Assembly: GCA_004153385.1 (NCBI GenBank)
Contig: SDAL01000001.1
Span: 62,001 to 126,000, forward strand
Reading direction: 5' to 3'
Length of the DNA: 64,000 nt
From: Paracoccaceae bacterium
GTDB taxonomy: Bacteria; Pseudomonadota; Alphaproteobacteria; Rhodobacterales; Rhodobacteraceae
Within the stretch, counting starts at the first letter, position 1; the number at the start of each line of letters is the position of its first letter. The notes under the pieces are model-generated. The model was not told where the DNA came from. It saw nothing but the letters and a program-made list of their open reading frames with translations, and searched no databases. This document shows, piece after piece, positions 61,693-64,000 of this stretch. The translations under genes were made by a program, and so were the position numbers.

Positions 61693-62199
61693 ATGGCACC
61701 GTCCCGACAGACCAAGACGTTTCACGAGGCAGGCTATCACTGCAATCTGATTGACCTGCCGGTGTCAGAGGCGACACTGGCAGAACTGCGCGGATATTTG
61801 CAGGCATTATCGCGTGACGGCGGCGCGCCGGACCCGCAGCGCCTGCGCCAGATAACGGAAACTGCGTCCCAAGGGTGGGTGCAGGTGACCGTGGCCGGCG
61901 CCGACATCCATCTGCGTTGCGCTGACCAAACAGCACAAGAAGCGCCGCAGGATGCGATAGGGGCTGCGCTGGATGCGTTGGAAGAAGGGGCCGAGGATGC
62001 AGAGTTGAGCCTTGATCTGGACGCAGCGCCTTCGCCTGCGCGCCCCGTGACCCATGCGCAAATGATGAACACCGGTCACGCTACCGCGCCAGATGCGCCG
62101 CGCCCGCAAAACCCAAGCGCCAAGGACGAGGGCGCGTTGCAGGCAGATCTGGCGGCCGCGCGCACGGCTGGCGCGACCAAGAACCACCAAGGCGGCTAA
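61693..62199 (+). CDS. Hypothetical protein with acidic, Pro/Ala-rich second half
   Basis: A 168-residue protein not recognised. The first half looks folded (YHCNLIDLPVSEATLAELRG, ITETASQGWVQVTVAGADIH), with mixed strand and helix. The second half is acidic then disordered-looking (LEEGAEDAELSLDLDAAPSP; ATAPDAPRPQNPSAKDEG). No signal or membrane segment. AAAAGGAG precedes the ATG. It is convergent with purA and divergent from thiN. Confidence 0.65.
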   Translation: MAPSRQTKTFHEAGYHCNLIDLPVSEATLAELRGYLQALSRDGGAPDPQRLRQITETASQGWVQVTVAGADIHLRCADQTAQEAPQDAIGAALDALEEGAEDAELSLDLDAAPSPARPVTHAQMMNTGHATAPDAPRPQNPSAKDEGALQADLAAARTAGATKNHQGG

Positions 62200-62265
62200 C
62201 GGTTATGTGCTGAAGGCGCGTGCTCGGGGCGCGCCTTGAGCGCGGGTGGGATAAGGGGGGGGTAC

Positions 62266-62300
62266 AAAAATGGCCCGGATCGGGGATACCGAACCGGGCC
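62266..62300 (-). terminator. Intrinsic terminator of purA
   Basis: GGCCCGG-AT-CGG pairs with CCG-AA-CCGGGCC (62272-62300) around GGATA, and on the minus strand it is followed by ATTTTTG. It lies 54 nt past the purA stop. Confidence 0.88.
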
Positions 62301-62353
62301 GTATTTACGCATAACAACTGACCGGTGCGCGCACCGGTCGGCCGATCAGGCGA

Positions 62354-63646
62354 TCAATCCGCGAAGGGATCGGTGACAAGGATCGTGTCTTCACGCTCAG
62401 GGCTGGTGGATAGCATGGCCACAGGGCAATCGATCAGCTCTTCGATGTGGCGCACGTATTTCACCGCATTGGCAGGCAGATCATTCCAGCTGCGCGCGCC
62501 TTCGGTCGATTCCGACCAGCCTTCTACTTCTTCATAAATCGGGGTGCAGCGGGCCTGCTCGTCCGATGCGGTGGGAAGATAGTCCAGCCGCTTGCCATCC
62601 AGATCGTAGGCCACACAGATTTTGATCGTATCGAAACCGTCAAGCACGTCGAGCTTGGTCAGCGCGATGCCGTTCACCCCCGAGACCGAGCAGGTCTGGC
62701 GCACAAGCGTTGCATCGAACCAGCCGCAGCGGCGCTTGCGCCCTGTGACCACGCCAAATTCACGCCCCCGTTCGCCCAGACGTTCGCCGTCATCGTCGTG
62801 CAATTCGGTCGGGAAGGGGCCTTCACCCACACGCGTGGTATACGCTTTGACGATCCCCAGCACGAAATCAATCGATCCCGGACCAATGCCGACACCGGTG
62901 GCGGCCTGACCTGCAATCACGTTCGAGGAGGTGACAAAAGGATATGTGCCGAAGTCGATATCCAGGAGCGAGCCCTGCGCGCCCTCGAACAAGATCCGTT
63001 TGCCGGCTTTGCGCTTTTCGGCCAGAACCTTCCACACAGGTGCGGCGTATTGCAGAATTTCCGGCGCGATTTCACGCAACTGGGCGATGATCACATCGCG
63101 GTCGATCGGCTCCAGCCCCAGACCGAGGCGCAGGGCATTGTGGTGCACCAATGCGCGATCCACACGCAGCTCCAGCGTTGCGGGATCGGCAAGATCGGCC
63201 ACACGGATGACCCGACGCCCGACCTTATCTTCATAAGCGGGACCGATACCACGACCGGTCGTGCCGATTTTGGCGACCGAGTTCTGTGCTTCGCGTGCGC
63301 GGTCCAGTTCCCCGTGGAAGGGCAGGATCAGCGGCGTATTCTCTGCGATCATCAGCGTCTCTGGGGTGATGGTCACACCCTGTTCGCGGATTTTGGCGAT
63401 TTCGCCCACAAGATGCCAAGGGTCCAGCACGACACCATTGCCGATCACCGACAACTTGCCGCCGCGCACAACACCCGAAGGCAATGCGTTCAGCTTGTAG
63501 ACTTGTCCATCAATCACCAGAGTGTGTCCGGCGTTATGGCCTCCTTGGAAACGGGCGATGACGTCGGCTCTCTCCGACAGCCAATCAACAATCTTGCCCT
63601 TTCCCTCGTCACCCCACTGGGCACCGACGACGACGACATTGGCCAT
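62354..63646 (-). CDS. purA: Adenylosuccinate synthetase
   Basis: A 430-residue GTP-dependent enzyme joining IMP and aspartate in AMP synthesis. The N-terminus [20 protein letters not shown] is the GTP/IMP P-loop with catalytic Asp. [25 protein letters not shown] (PurA signature), [19 protein letters not shown] and the late base-binding [11 protein letters not shown] and KLDVLDGFD complete the family set. The start 63646 has GAGGAGAG; the longer upstream frame is rejected. Its length is standard. Confidence 0.97.
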   Translation of the reverse strand: MANVVVVGAQWGDEGKGKIVDWLSERADVIARFQGGHNAGHTLVIDGQVYKLNALPSGVVRGGKLSVIGNGVVLDPWHLVGEIAKIREQGVTITPETLMIAENTPLILPFHGELDRAREAQNSVAKIGTTGRGIGPAYEDKVGRRVIRVADLADPATLELRVDRALVHHNALRLGLGLEPIDRDVIIAQLREIAPEILQYAAPVWKVLAEKRKAGKRILFEGAQGSLLDIDFGTYPFVTSSNVIAGQAATGVGIGPGSIDFVLGIVKAYTTRVGEGPFPTELHDDDGERLGERGREFGVVTGRKRRCGWFDATLVRQTCSVSGVNGIALTKLDVLDGFDTIKICVAYDLDGKRLDYLPTASDEQARCTPIYEEVEGWSESTEGARSWNDLPANAVKYVRHIEELIDCPVAMLSTSPEREDTILVTDPFAD

Positions 63647-63977
63647 GACACTCTCCTCAGGCGCTTGGAAAAACCTTGCGCGGTATAGCGAAGGCCGGCG
63701 CGCGGGGAAACCGGTTTCTTGCATCGCGGACCTGATTCTATTCATTTGCGCTGCCAAAAGCCTCCCCTTTTGGATTTCTGCGATGCCCGATAGGGTGTGG
63801 CCTGCGGGCAGGGTATGGCATCTGCATAGGCTTGTCGCCTTGGGCCAGTGATTGCGCTGTCTGGCAATCGCGCGCCATTTGACGATTTCCTGACGGCGCG
63901 GTGCGGGCTAGGGGTTGCGTGACAGAACCTATCCGCCTAGATAGTCGCGTCGACTGGCAAGAAGGTTTCGTGTCCGC
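63647..63977. other. Intergenic region between purA and probable secG
   Basis: These 331 nt separate divergent genes and hold their promoters. Open frames in it have no ribosome site or recognisable product. I see no tRNA or strong hairpin. Confidence 0.5.
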
Positions 63978-64000
63978 ATGCAAAACATCATCCTTACCGT
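63978..64000 (+). CDS. secG: First codons of probable preprotein translocase subunit SecG
   Basis: Only MQNIILTV is visible before the window ends. This matches the usual roseobacter SecG beginning (MENVVLTVHLILALxLIG type). No strong ribosome site is visible; the preceding bases are AAGAAGGTTTCGTGTCCGC. The call rests on eight residues and is tentative. Confidence 0.45.

Noticed and set aside
62447-63688. A 413-codon plus-strand open frame
   Set aside because: Antisense to purA, no motif, crosses the purA promoter.
1-64000. CRISPR arrays, tRNA, rRNA, insertion sequences or phage genes
   Set aside because: No regularly spaced repeats, cloverleaf sequences, transposase motifs or terminal inverted repeats were found on reading; the repeats seen are short tandem duplications.

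Overview
The window is GC-rich chromosomal DNA from an alphaproteobacterium, most likely a Rhodobacteraceae (roseobacter-group) species. This rests on family content and gene style: a Mur-type Fur regulator beside sitABCD, a short proS, HdaA, a PhaZ/PhaC/phasin/PhaR cluster with CTGC-N3-GCAG sites, and the propionyl-CoA carboxylase and methylmalonyl-CoA mutase neighbourhood. No rRNA, tRNA, CRISPR array, insertion sequence or prophage was seen. It reads as core chromosome with a few decaying genes.

Layout. 1-3.5 kb: the 3' end of a GMC oxidoreductase, a secreted nuclease-like protein, a YdcH-type small protein, a degenerate coding region and a Bcr/CflA efflux pump. 3.9-8.6 kb: a five-gene urea/short-chain-amide ABC importer (urtABCDE). 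8.7-13.1 kb: convergent to it, a LuxR-type response regulator and a very large hybrid kinase whose N-terminal half is an NCS1 (purine/cytosine/allantoin) permease, joined to the kinase by a nine-cysteine module. This is the most unusual architecture in the window and may be a transporter-like sensor controlling the importer. 13.3-17.3 kb: sitABCD manganese importer with divergent mur and a Mur-box-like palindrome between them.

17.7-22.8 kb: a butanediol-dehydrogenase-like ADH and a flavin monooxygenase, divergent from an AcoR-like regulator that has lost the sigma54-contact loop; a perfect 19-bp inverted repeat lies between them. 22.9-31.1 kb: propionyl-CoA assimilation (pccB, pccA, methylmalonyl-CoA mutase) with two tiny lipoproteins and a small acidic protein interspersed. 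31.2-32.9 kb: a TerB/DnaJ protein, a frameshifted small ORF and a small exported protein. 32.9-38.6 kb, minus strand: a PerM-family permease, hdaA, ppk and ppx. 38.7-50.3 kb: a SodC-like pseudoenzyme, proS, a dihaem peroxidase, lolE/lolD, an ArsC/Spx-like protein, a cold-shock protein, thrS, a frameshifted MFS gene and two alpha/beta hydrolases, one with Trp at the nucleophile position.

50.4-53.1 kb: ilvI-ilvH (acetolactate synthase), preceded by a complete attenuator: promoter, 15-residue leader peptide with a Leu-Ile-Val-Val-Ile run, a competing pairing and a terminator. 53.4-55.8 kb: TRAP transporter dctQM with a Gly-rich tail on DctM. 56.2-60.9 kb: polyhydroxybutyrate metabolism (phaZ divergent from phaC, then phasin and phaR), with a PhaR-type site placed exactly between the -35 and -10 of the phasin promoter. 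60.9-64 kb: thiamine pyrophosphokinase, a hypothetical protein, purA and the first codons of a probable secG.

Themes are nitrogen and metal import, C3/C4 acyl-CoA use, carbon storage and branched-chain amino acid synthesis. Starts were chosen from ribosome-binding sites and signal peptides, so many differ from the longest possible reading frame. All family assignments are by reading, without database search.
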